Source: Paraburkholderia phenoliruptrix (GTDB lineage Bacteria > Pseudomonadota > Gammaproteobacteria > Burkholderiales > Burkholderiaceae). Taken from it: a stretch of 64,000 nt of DNA. A program made the position numbers and the translations under genes. This document shows positions 51,036 through 58,709 of this stretch, piece by piece; within the stretch, counting starts at the first letter, position 1; each line of letters starts with the position of its first letter. Under the pieces are notes generated by a model. The model was not told where the DNA came from. It ran no database searches and saw only the letters and a program-made list of their open reading frames with translations. The stretch spans positions 248,001 through 312,000 of the forward strand of contig NZ_CADIKB010000001.1 of NCBI RefSeq assembly GCF_902859825.1, written 5' to 3'.

Positions 51036-52055
51036 ATGCCTGAAGAAATTTCGTTCCTGCTGCTGCCGGGCTTTTCGGCGATCGGCTTCATGTCGGCCGT
51101 GGAGCCGCTGCGCGTGGCGAACCGCTTTCGCGGCGAGTTGTACCAATGGCGCATTCTGAGTCTGGACGGCGCGCCCGTCGCGGCCAGCAACGGCATTTCG
51201 ATCAACGCCGACGCAGCGATCGGCGACCTCGAAGAAGCGGGTGAAGCGGCGACGCTCTTCGTCGTGGCGGGCTTCGAGCCGCTCGCCTGCTACACGCGCG
51301 AACTCGGCGAGCGGCTCAAGCGCCTCGCGCGGGCGCGCGCGACGCTCGGCGGCATCGACACGGGCAGCTTCGTGCTCGCGGAAGCCGGGCTCTTCGGCGG
51401 CGCGGACAACGTGACGGTGCATTGGGAGGCGCTGTCGGCATTTCGCGAGCGTTATCCGTCGCTGGATGCGAGCCAGGAATTGTTCGAGATCGGCACGCGG
51501 CGCATCACGTGTGCGGGCGGCACGGCGTCGATCGACATGATGCTCGACCTGATCGGCCGCGAGCACGGCGCCGCGCTCGCATCGGCGGTTTCCGAGCAGT
51601 TCGTGGTGAGCCGCATCCGCCAGCGTTCCGACCATCAGCGGATGGAAATCGCCGCACGCTACGGCGTGCACAATCGCAAGCTGATTCAGGTGATCGGCGT
51701 GATGGAGCAGCACATGGAGGAGCCGCTTGCGCCCGACCGGCTCGCGCAGGAAATCGGCGTGACGCGGCGGCAGCTGGAACGGCTCTTCTGCGCGTCGCTG
51801 AAAGACACACCCACGCATTTCTACCTGCAATTGCGGCTCACCCGCGCGCGCGAGCTGCTGCAACAGACCGATATGTCGATCACGTCGATCTGCGTGGCGT
51901 GCGGATTCGAGTCGCCGTCGCATTTTTCGCGGACATATCGCGCGCGCTTTGGCGCGAGCCCGAGAAGCGACCGGCGGGTGAGCGGCGGTTTGGTGCCGCC
52001 CAAAGCGGTAATCAAGGCGGGTGCTGGCGAATTATCGCAGGCGCAGCAACAGTGA
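51036..52055 (+). CDS. cdhR: GATase1/AraC-family carnitine regulator
   Basis: 339 residues from ATG 51036 (MPEEISFLLLPGFSAIGFM); an open frame upstream to 50814 is unlike protein. The N-terminal DJ-1/PfpI-like GATase1 domain (about 1-180) includes EPLRVANRFRGELYQW and GGIDTGSFVLAEAGL, and the AraC helix-turn-helix (about 220-320) has GVTRRQLERLFCASLKDTP and ICVACGFESPSHFSRTYRARFG. This is the GlxA/CdhR/GbdR class. Divergent placement next to caiX fits activation of the carnitine operon by carnitine. Confidence 0.9.
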   Translation: MPEEISFLLLPGFSAIGFMSAVEPLRVANRFRGELYQWRILSLDGAPVAASNGISINADAAIGDLEEAGEAATLFVVAGFEPLACYTRELGERLKRLARARATLGGIDTGSFVLAEAGLFGGADNVTVHWEALSAFRERYPSLDASQELFEIGTRRITCAGGTASIDMMLDLIGREHGAALASAVSEQFVVSRIRQRSDHQRMEIAARYGVHNRKLIQVIGVMEQHMEEPLAPDRLAQEIGVTRRQLERLFCASLKDTPTHFYLQLRLTRARELLQQTDMSITSICVACGFESPSHFSRTYRARFGASPRSDRRVSGGLVPPKAVIKAGAGELSQAQQQ

Positions 52056-52166
52056 ATTCATTGGTTTGGGGGTTTACCCTAGGTTCCCGGCCTCCTAGAC
52101 TGTGTCCATCTGCTGAAGACACACCGCCTTCAGCGCCTGACAAAACAATCTCTGGAGGTCGTTAGC

Positions 52167-52490
52167 ATGAAATCGCTGATCGAAGCCGCTGTTATCGCCG
52201 CGCTCATTTCCGCACCGCTCGCCGCTTTCGCGCAGTCGAACCAGCCGGTCACGCGCGCTCAGGTTCGCGCGGAGCTGATTCAGCTGGAAAAGGCCGGCTA
52301 CAACCCGGGCACGTCGAACGACTACGATTACCCGGCCAACATTCAGGCCGCCGAAGCCCGCGTCGCCGCGCAGAACGGCACGGCTCAAACGAGCGGCTAT
52401 GGCCCGGCCACCAGCGGTTCGTCGCAAGCCGGCAGCCGCGCTCAGGTGACCGCGAGTTCGTATTCGGCTCCCGTGTATGTCGGCCATTAA
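52167..52490 (+). CDS. DUF4148 exported protein
   Basis: 107 residues. Signal peptide MKSLIEAAVIAALISAPLAAFA, then the DUF4148 core VTRAQVRAELIQLEKAGYNPGTSND, YPANIQAAEARVAAQ and a Ser/Gly-rich tail. DUF4148 proteins are small periplasmic proteins typical of Burkholderia; function unknown. ATG 52167 behind TGGAGG. Ends near a bidirectional terminator. Confidence 0.92.
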   Translation: MKSLIEAAVIAALISAPLAAFAQSNQPVTRAQVRAELIQLEKAGYNPGTSNDYDYPANIQAAEARVAAQNGTAQTSGYGPATSGSSQAGSRAQVTASSYSAPVYVGH

Positions 52491-52531
52491 TTGAGCTGAT
52501 CGCCGCGCGGGCAGGATTGCCGCGCGAGACG

Positions 52532-52563
52532 AAAAAAAACGGCACGCCAAGGCGTGCCGTTTG
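52532..52563. terminator. Bidirectional Rho-independent terminator
   Basis: AAACGGCACGCC / GGCGTGCCGTTT with an AA loop, A-run on the left and T-rich on the right; serves the DUF4148 gene and, on the other strand, gabD. Confidence 0.85.
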
Positions 52564-52568
52564 TGCAT

Positions 52569-54029
52569 TCAGAGGCCGCCCATGCACATGTACTTGATGA
52601 CGACGTAGTCGTCGATGCCGTAGTGCGAGCCTTCGCGCCCAAGGCCCGACTGCTTGACGCCGCCGAACGGCGCGACTTCGTTGGAGATCAGGCCGGTGTT
52701 GATGCCCACCATGCCGTATTCCAGCGCTTCCGCGACGCGCCACACGCGCGCGATGTCGCGGCTATAGAAGTACGACGCCAGACCGAACTCCGTATCGTTC
52801 GCGAGCCGGATCACTTCCTCGTCCGACGAGAAACGGAACAGCGGCGCGAGCGGGCCGAAGGTTTCGTCGCGCGCCACCTTCATGTCGGGCGTGACGTCGG
52901 CGAGCACGGTCGGCTCGAAAAAGCCGTGACCGAGCGCGTGACGCTTGCCGCCCGTGACGACGCGCGCGCCTTTCGCGAGCGCGTCTGCGATATGCGATTC
53001 GACCTTGAGCACGGCGGCTTCGTTGATGAGCGGACCTTGCGTCACGCCGGCCTCGGTGCCGCGGCCCACCTTCAATTGTTCGACGGCGGCGCGCAGCTTG
53101 TCGGCAAACGCGTCGTAGACCTTGTCGTGCACGTAGAAGCGGTTGGTGCACACGCAGGTCTGGCCGCTGTTGCGATACTTCGACGCAATTGCGCCGGCCA
53201 CGGCAGCGTCGAGATCGGCGTCGTCGAACACGATGAAGGGCGCGTTGCCGCCCAGTTCCAGCGACACTTTCTTGACGGTCGGCGCGCACTGCGCCATCAG
53301 CAGACGGCCAACCGGCGTCGAGCCCGTGAATGACAGCTTGCGCACGATCGGATTGCCGGTCATTTCCGCGCCGATCGCCTTCGGCTCGCCCGTCACCACG
53401 TTGAAAACACCGCGCGGCACGCCGGCGCGTTCGGCCAGCACGGCGAGCGCGAGCGCCGAGAGCGGCGTGGCTTCAGCCGGCTTGACGATGATCGGACAGC
53501 CGGCCGCGAGCGCCGGGCCGACTTTGCGGGTGATCATCGCGGCGGGGAAATTCCACGGTGTGATGGCCGCGCACACGCCGACCGGCTCCTTCGTCACGAC
53601 AATGCGCTTGTCGGCGGCGGGCGTCGGAATCGTGTCGCCGCTCACGCGCTTGCCTTCTTCGGCGAACCATTCGAGGAAGGACGCGGCGTACTGGATCTCG
53701 CCCTTGGCCTCGGCAAGCGGCTTGCCTTGTTCGGTGGTGAGAATGAGCGCGAGGTCGTCGGCGTGCTCGAGCATCAGGTCGTGCCACTTGCGCAGAATCA
53801 CCGCACGTTGCTTTGCCGTGATGGCGCGCCATGCCGGCCAGGCGGCGTTCGCCGCGGCGATGGCGCGGCGCGTTTCCGCCGTGCCCATGCGCGGCACCGT
53901 GGCGATGACTTCGCCGGTCGCGGGATTCACGACTTCGAAGGTCGCGGCGTCGTCGGCACCTTGCCATTCGCCTGCGATGTAGGCGGCGGTCTTCAATAGA
54001 GCCGGGTCTTTTAGAGTCAGCGTGGTCAT
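52569..54029 (-). CDS. gabD: NAD(P)-dependent succinate-semialdehyde dehydrogenase
   Basis: 486 residues from ATG 54029 (MTTLTLKDPALLKTAAYIAGEW); the frame stays open upstream inside gabT's downstream region but that part is not protein-like. Aldehyde dehydrogenase motifs: PWNFPAAMITRK, FTGSTPVGRLL, catalytic Glu in LELGGNAPF and Cys in GQTCVCTNR (second cysteine two residues on, as in GabD). It oxidises succinate semialdehyde to succinate. Eleven bases downstream of gabT, in the same operon. Confidence 0.93.
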   Translation of the reverse strand: MTTLTLKDPALLKTAAYIAGEWQGADDAATFEVVNPATGEVIATVPRMGTAETRRAIAAANAAWPAWRAITAKQRAVILRKWHDLMLEHADDLALILTTEQGKPLAEAKGEIQYAASFLEWFAEEGKRVSGDTIPTPAADKRIVVTKEPVGVCAAITPWNFPAAMITRKVGPALAAGCPIIVKPAEATPLSALALAVLAERAGVPRGVFNVVTGEPKAIGAEMTGNPIVRKLSFTGSTPVGRLLMAQCAPTVKKVSLELGGNAPFIVFDDADLDAAVAGAIASKYRNSGQTCVCTNRFYVHDKVYDAFADKLRAAVEQLKVGRGTEAGVTQGPLINEAAVLKVESHIADALAKGARVVTGGKRHALGHGFFEPTVLADVTPDMKVARDETFGPLAPLFRFSSDEEVIRLANDTEFGLASYFYSRDIARVWRVAEALEYGMVGINTGLISNEVAPFGGVKQSGLGREGSHYGIDDYVVIKYMCMGGL

Positions 54030-54040
54030 GAATCGTTTCC

Positions 54041-55330
54041 TCAGGCTGCGACAGCGACGCTGTCCTTGATCACGTCTTCGAGAATGGCGAGCGCCTCGTC
54101 GAAAACGGTGTCCTGAATCGTCAATGGGAACAGGAAGCGGACCACGTTCGAATACACGCCGCACACGAGCAGCAGCAGCCCGCGTTCGAGCGCGCGCGCC
54201 TGCACGCGCTTCGTGAAGTCCGCGTCCGGTTCCGTGCTGCCCGGCTTGCAGAACTCGACCGCCATCATGGCGCCGGGGCCGCGCACGTCGGCGATCTGCG
54301 GCGCGTCTTTTTGCAGCGCGATCAGTTTGGTCTTCACGCGCTCGCCGAGCACGACGGCGCGCTCGCAAAGCTTCTCTTCGTCGATGATGTCGAGCACCGC
54401 ATGCGCCGCGGCGAGCGCGAGCGGATTGCCGGCGTACGTGCCGCCGAGTCCGCCGGGCGCCGCCGCATCCATCACCTCAGCGCGGCCGATCACGCCCGAC
54501 AGCGGCATGCCGCCCGCGAGGCTCTTCGCGACCGTCATCAGGTCGGGCACCACGTCGTGGTGATGCATGGCGAACAGCTTGCCGGTGCGCGCGAAGCCGG
54601 TTTGCACTTCGTCCGCGATCAGCAGAATGCCGTGCTCGTTGCACAGCTTGCGCAGCGCGCGCACGAACTCGACCGGCGCCGGATAGAAACCGCCTTCGCC
54701 CTGAACCGGCTCGAAAATGATGGCGGCCACACGCTTCGGATCGATGTCGGCCTTGAACAGGAATTCAATTGCCTTGAGCGAATCTGCCGTACTGACGCCA
54801 TGCAGCGGATTCGGGAACGGCGCATGGAACACGTCCGACGGGAACGGCCCAAAGCCCAGCTTGTACGGCGCGACCTTGCCGGTCAGCGCCATGCCCATCA
54901 GCGTGCGGCCGTGAAAGCCGCCCGTGAAGGCGATTACGCCGGGACGGCCGGTCGCGGCGCGCGCGATCTTGATTGCGTTTTCCACGGCCTCGGCGCCAGT
55001 GGTGAAGAAAGCCGTTTTCTTCGGATGATCGCCTGGCGCGCGCTGATTGAGCTTTTCCGCCAGTTCCACATAGGACGCGTACGGCACGATCTGATATGCA
55101 GTGTGCGTGAAATGATCGAGCTGGTCGCGCAGCGCCGCCACGATCTTCGGATGACGATGCCCCGTGTTGCACACCGCAATGCCCGCCGCGAAGTCGATGA
55201 AGCGGCGGCCCTCCACATCCCAGAGCTCGGCGTTTTCGGCGCGCTCGGCGTAAAAATCGCACATGACGCCGACGCCGCGCGGCGTGGCTGCGTCTTTGCG
55301 GCTCTTCAGGTCTGCGTTCTTCAGGTTCAT
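54041..55330 (-). CDS. gabT: 4-aminobutyrate--2-oxoglutarate transaminase
   Basis: 429 residues. Class III aminotransferase with the PLP lysine K269 (TVAKSLAGGMPLSG), the phosphate-binding TTGAEAVENAIKIARA (about 111) and the LIADEVQTGFARTGK aspartate loop (240). It converts 4-aminobutyrate and 2-oxoglutarate to succinate semialdehyde and glutamate, feeding gabD next door. Upstream is a palindromic operator (55400-55443). A GabR-like MocR regulator exists at 2596-4071 but not adjacent. Confidence 0.94.
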   Translation of the reverse strand: MNLKNADLKSRKDAATPRGVGVMCDFYAERAENAELWDVEGRRFIDFAAGIAVCNTGHRHPKIVAALRDQLDHFTHTAYQIVPYASYVELAEKLNQRAPGDHPKKTAFFTTGAEAVENAIKIARAATGRPGVIAFTGGFHGRTLMGMALTGKVAPYKLGFGPFPSDVFHAPFPNPLHGVSTADSLKAIEFLFKADIDPKRVAAIIFEPVQGEGGFYPAPVEFVRALRKLCNEHGILLIADEVQTGFARTGKLFAMHHHDVVPDLMTVAKSLAGGMPLSGVIGRAEVMDAAAPGGLGGTYAGNPLALAAAHAVLDIIDEEKLCERAVVLGERVKTKLIALQKDAPQIADVRGPGAMMAVEFCKPGSTEPDADFTKRVQARALERGLLLLVCGVYSNVVRFLFPLTIQDTVFDEALAILEDVIKDSVAVAA

Positions 55331-55399
55331 TGCGTGGCTCCTCGCTGTCGGCGGACGCCGCGCCCAAGGCGCGGCACATGCAGCGACTATAGTGAGATT

Positions 55400-55443
55400 T
55401 GGCTCTGAGCTTCAGAGCCATTTCTATAAAAATATAGGAGCCA
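55400..55443. promoter_or_regulatory. Palindromic operator/promoter region of gabT
   Basis: Perfect inverted repeat TGGCTCTGA (55400-55408), GCT, TCAGAGCCA (55412-55420), with a third half-site GAGCCA at 55438-55443. A TATAGT hexamer on the minus strand near 55386-55392 could be the -10, placing the palindrome over the -35. Confidence 0.55.
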
Positions 55444-55485
55444 TTTAGGCGGGCGATGGCGCCGGCAAAGCGCCGGGTGCCTGCC

Positions 55486-56322
55486 TCAGAGGCGGATCAA
55501 CACCGCGCCCAGCGTGACAAGCGCGCATGCCACGACACGCCGCACGGTCAATTTCTCGTGCATGAACAGCCAGCCGATCAGCACCGCGAAGATCGAGCTC
55601 AATTCGCGCAGCGCGGAGACCATCGCGATAGGCAGATAACGGTAGGCTTCGATGATCAGACAATAGGCGAAGAGCGCGAGCGCGCCGGACGCAATCCCCT
55701 TCGTCACCACTGCGCGCCCGATGAAAAGCCCCTTCGCGCCCCCGCGCCAATGCCACGCGAGCAGAAACTGCGGCACGTTCCAGATCAGATAGACCCACAT
55801 GATGTAGCTGAGGCCGTTGCCCGCGGCGCGCGCGCCGATTCCGTCGACCACCGAATACGTCGCGATGAAAAAACCCGTCAGCAGCGCGAACGGGACGCTC
55901 TCGCCCGAGAAGCGCATGCCGCGCCGGAACGCCAGCGAGACGATGCCCGTCGACACCAGCGCGACGCCGAGCGCCGCGAGCGGCTTTAGCGATTCGTGAG
56001 CGAACACCAACGCGCCGACGAACACCAGCATGGGCGAGAGACCGCGCGCAATCGGATAGATCTGCCCGAAGTCGCCGCTCCGGTACGCCCGGATCAGCGC
56101 GAGCAGATAGCCGAACTCCAGCACCACCGAGGCGAAGATGTAGGGCCACGCGGCGGGCGCGGGCATCGGCAGCACGAGCACAGCGACGCTGCTCACGGCG
56201 ATGTAGGGAATCGCCATCATGCCGAGCAGCCAGACACGGTCTTCTGACAGATGCAACGACGCGTTCCAGGTGGCATGCAGCAGCGCCGACAGCAGGACCA
56301 GCAAGACGACAAGGGTTTCCAT
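55486..56322 (-). CDS. EamA/DMT-family transporter
   Basis: 278 residues from ATG 56322 (METLVVLLVLLSALLHATWNASLH). Ten hydrophobic helices in two EamA repeats; helix signatures LRELSSIFAVLIGWLFMHEKLT and GALVFAHESLKPLAALGVALVSTGIV are typical. It probably exports or imports amino acids or similar metabolites. Just upstream of gabT on the same strand, with gabT's operator in between, so it is probably separate. Confidence 0.9.
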   Translation of the reverse strand: METLVVLLVLLSALLHATWNASLHLSEDRVWLLGMMAIPYIAVSSVAVLVLPMPAPAAWPYIFASVVLEFGYLLALIRAYRSGDFGQIYPIARGLSPMLVFVGALVFAHESLKPLAALGVALVSTGIVSLAFRRGMRFSGESVPFALLTGFFIATYSVVDGIGARAAGNGLSYIMWVYLIWNVPQFLLAWHWRGGAKGLFIGRAVVTKGIASGALALFAYCLIIEAYRYLPIAMVSALRELSSIFAVLIGWLFMHEKLTVRRVVACALVTLGAVLIRL

Positions 56323-56622
56323 GAAGGCGGGCAGCAGGCGAAGGTTGGCTGGCCGGACAGCCGGCCGCAAGCCCGTGATTATTCCAGCAGAACGCGCGAA
56401 TCGAGGAGTGGGCGATCAAAGCAAAGGGGCTTTGTGAGGCGAAAAGCGGAAATTTGTGGCGCGCACGATGACGCCCGAATGACGCCGGTATGACCCGCGC
56501 ATGATGTCCGTATGACAACGTTTTGCCTGCGTGCAGCCGTCATGCCGGGTGACTTGCAGCCAGGCTATATTGCGTCATTCGCCGTGCCGTCCCCGACATC
56601 CCGCACTATTCGCGATGCCCTC
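56323..56622. other. Intergenic region between EamA transporter and M14 peptidase
   Basis: 300 bases. An in-frame start at 56512 would extend the peptidase by 37 residues of poor quality. No clear promoter or terminator seen. Confidence 0.5.
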
Positions 56623-57657
56623 ATGCAGCCTTTGAGCTTCCTTCCCGACAGCTTTGCGGAGTACGAAGATCTTAAGGCGATCCTCGATCACGGCAGCGCG
56701 AGCTTTGCGATCCGCACCGTTTGCGAGACGACGGTGCGCGGCCGGCGCTTCGGCGTGCATACCGCGAGCATCGGCTCGACGGATCCGCAGGCGCCCGCCA
56801 TCGGTTTTTTCGGCGGCATTCATGGGCTCGAGCGAATCGGCTCGCAACTCGTGCTCGATTACATGCGCGCGCTGCTCGCGCGGCTCGAATGGGACGAACT
56901 GCTCGTCCGTCAGTTGCAGTCGATTCGCCTCGTCTTCATGCCGATCGTCAATCCGGGCGGAATGTGGGCGGCCACGCGCGCCAATCCGAACGGCGTCGAC
57001 CTGATGCGCAATGCGCCGCAAAACGCCGACGAGCGCGTGCCGCTGCTCGCCGGCGGCCAGCGCGTCGGCGCGTGGTTGCCGTGGTATCGCGGGCGCCGCG
57101 GCTCGCCGATGGAAGCCGAGGCCGCCGCGCTGCTGCAGGTGGTCGAAACGGAACTGGCTGCGCGGCCGTTGAGCATTGCGCTCGATTGCCATTCGGGCTA
57201 CGGCTGGAGCGACAGCATCTGGTTTCCGTATGCACGCACGCGCAAGCTGATGCCGCATCTGCCGGAAATGTATGTGCTCAAAACGATGTTCGAGCACTCG
57301 CATCCGCATCATGGGTATACGTTCGAGCCGCAAAGTCATCAATACCTGCTGCACGGCGATCTGTGGGACTTCGCCTATGACCGCGCGCCCGCCGCCCACG
57401 TTTTTTTACCGATGACGCTCGAACTCGGCTCGTGGCTGTGGATCAAGAAAAACCCGCGCCAGCTTTTCTCGCGCCAGGGTTTCTTCAATCCGGTGAAGGC
57501 GCACCGCACGGCGCGCGTGTTGCGGCGTCACGCGAATCTGCTCGATTTCCTCGCGCGGGCGGCGTTTTCGTCGCAGCGCTGGCTGCCGCAAGGCAATCGC
57601 CGCGAGCAAGTGCTGCAAAGCGCGATCGATCACTGGTACAGGCCGAAGATTTCATGA
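56623..57657 (+). CDS. M14-family zinc carboxypeptidase-like protein
   Basis: 344 residues from ATG 56623 (MQPLSFLPDSFAEYEDL). Zn ligands H-x-x-E in FFGGIHGLERIG and a downstream H in ALDCHSGYGWS; the catalytic Glu is probably in TLELGSWLW. VNPGGM and GVDLMRN fit the arginine/substrate loops. Such proteins remove C-terminal residues or cleave amide bonds of small substrates; no signal peptide, so cytoplasmic. The stop overlaps the next gene's ATG (ATGA), a co-translated pair. Confidence 0.88.
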   Translation: MQPLSFLPDSFAEYEDLKAILDHGSASFAIRTVCETTVRGRRFGVHTASIGSTDPQAPAIGFFGGIHGLERIGSQLVLDYMRALLARLEWDELLVRQLQSIRLVFMPIVNPGGMWAATRANPNGVDLMRNAPQNADERVPLLAGGQRVGAWLPWYRGRRGSPMEAEAAALLQVVETELAARPLSIALDCHSGYGWSDSIWFPYARTRKLMPHLPEMYVLKTMFEHSHPHHGYTFEPQSHQYLLHGDLWDFAYDRAPAAHVFLPMTLELGSWLWIKKNPRQLFSRQGFFNPVKAHRTARVLRRHANLLDFLARAAFSSQRWLPQGNRREQVLQSAIDHWYRPKIS

Positions 57658-58490
57658 GCACATGGATTCTGCTGCGCGGGCTGACACGCGAGACGCGTCA
57701 TTGGTCCGCGTTGCCCGACGCATTGCGCGAAGCCACGGGCGCCTCCCGTCTCATGTTGCTCGATCTGCCGGGAAACGGCGCGTTCGCGCATTTGCGCGCG
57801 CCCGCGCGCGTCGCCGCGATGGTCGAGTTCGTGCGCCTGGCTGCTGCGCGGGGCGGTGCGGCCGGCGTAGGTGCGACCGGCGTAGGTGCGGGCGGCGCAA
57901 GTGCAACCGGCGCAGGCACGGCCGGCCCCATCAACCTACTCGCGATGTCGCTCGGTGCCATGGTCGCGACCGCGTGGGCGCAACAACATCCCGGCGAAGT
58001 CGCGCGGCTCGTCCTCATTAACACCAGCATGCGTCCGTTCAGCCGCGCGCACGAGCGGCTGCGGCCGGCGGCATGGCCGAGTCTTTTGGCGGTCGCCCGG
58101 CATTGGAACGACCCGCTGTGCGCGGAGCGCGACATTCATCGGTTGACGTGCAATGAGACCGGCACGCTCGCAGCGGATCTCGAATCGTGGAGCATGATTC
58201 GCCGTAGCGCGCCAGTGAGCCGCGGCAATGCGCTGCGGCAACTGTTGGCGGCGGCGCGCTTTCGCGCGGGCGCGGCCAAACCGGCTTGTCCGCTGCTGCT
58301 GCTTTCGTCGCGCGGCGACCGGCTCGTCAATCCGGTGTGCACCTCGAAACTGGCCGCGGCGTGGGGCGCGCCGCATCGCGAGCACCCATGGGCCGGGCAC
58401 GACCTGCCGCACGACGATCCAGCGTGGGTGGCCGAGCAGGTGCGCGCATGGCTCGCGCAGCAAACGGCCGAGGCCTGGGCCATGCGTTAG
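57654..58490 (+). CDS. Alpha/beta hydrolase
   Basis: 278 residues, start overlapping the M14 stop. Fold signs: LLRGLTRETRHW near the N-terminus, DLPGNG oxyanion region, nucleophile Ser in LLAMSLGAMVA, acidic residue in SSRGDRLVN and His in WAGHDLPHDDP. An insert of four Gly/Ala pentapeptides (residues about 71-90) separates strand and nucleophile, unlike the usual family. Esterase or amidase of unknown substrate acting with the coupled M14 enzyme. Confidence 0.85.
   Translation: MSTWILLRGLTRETRHWSALPDALREATGASRLMLLDLPGNGAFAHLRAPARVAAMVEFVRLAAARGGAAGVGATGVGAGGASATGAGTAGPINLLAMSLGAMVATAWAQQHPGEVARLVLINTSMRPFSRAHERLRPAAWPSLLAVARHWNDPLCAERDIHRLTCNETGTLAADLESWSMIRRSAPVSRGNALRQLLAAARFRAGAAKPACPLLLLSSRGDRLVNPVCTSKLAAAWGAPHREHPWAGHDLPHDDPAWVAEQVRAWLAQQTAEAWAMR
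57864..57923 (+). repeat. Four 15-base tandem repeats coding Gly-x-Gly-Ala-x pentapeptides
   Basis: Units GVGAT, GVGAG, GASAT, GAGTA in one frame within the alpha/beta hydrolase gene; a coding minisatellite that could vary in copy number between strains. Confidence 0.75.
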
Positions 58491-58510
58491 GCGCAACGGC
58501 GTGATTGCGC

Positions 58511-58550
58511 GGTTACGTGATTACATGGTTACGTGGTTACGTGGTTACGG
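58511..58550 (+). repeat. Five 8-base tandem repeats (GGTTACGT)
   Basis: Exact or near copies at 58511 (GGTTACGT), 58519 (GATTACAT), 58527, 58535 and 58543 (last ends in G), between the alpha/beta hydrolase and the glutamate dehydrogenase gene. The unit is not a multiple of three, but it lies outside coding sequence. Confidence 0.8.
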
Positions 58551-58709
58551 CGGGGCCTGATTGCGCACTTGCAGCAAGCGCGCGGGCAGCGGGTATAACC
58601 TAACTCGCGGCGTCCGTCGCATGGCGCCATGCAGGTGCATAATCCTTCTTCAGACGATGCATCCGATCCGGGCGATACTCGCCATTGCCGCCAGCCGGGG
58701 GAGTTCATC

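Noticed and set aside
58511..58550. CRISPR array
   Set aside because: 8-base units without spacers; likewise the 12-base repeats at 42499.
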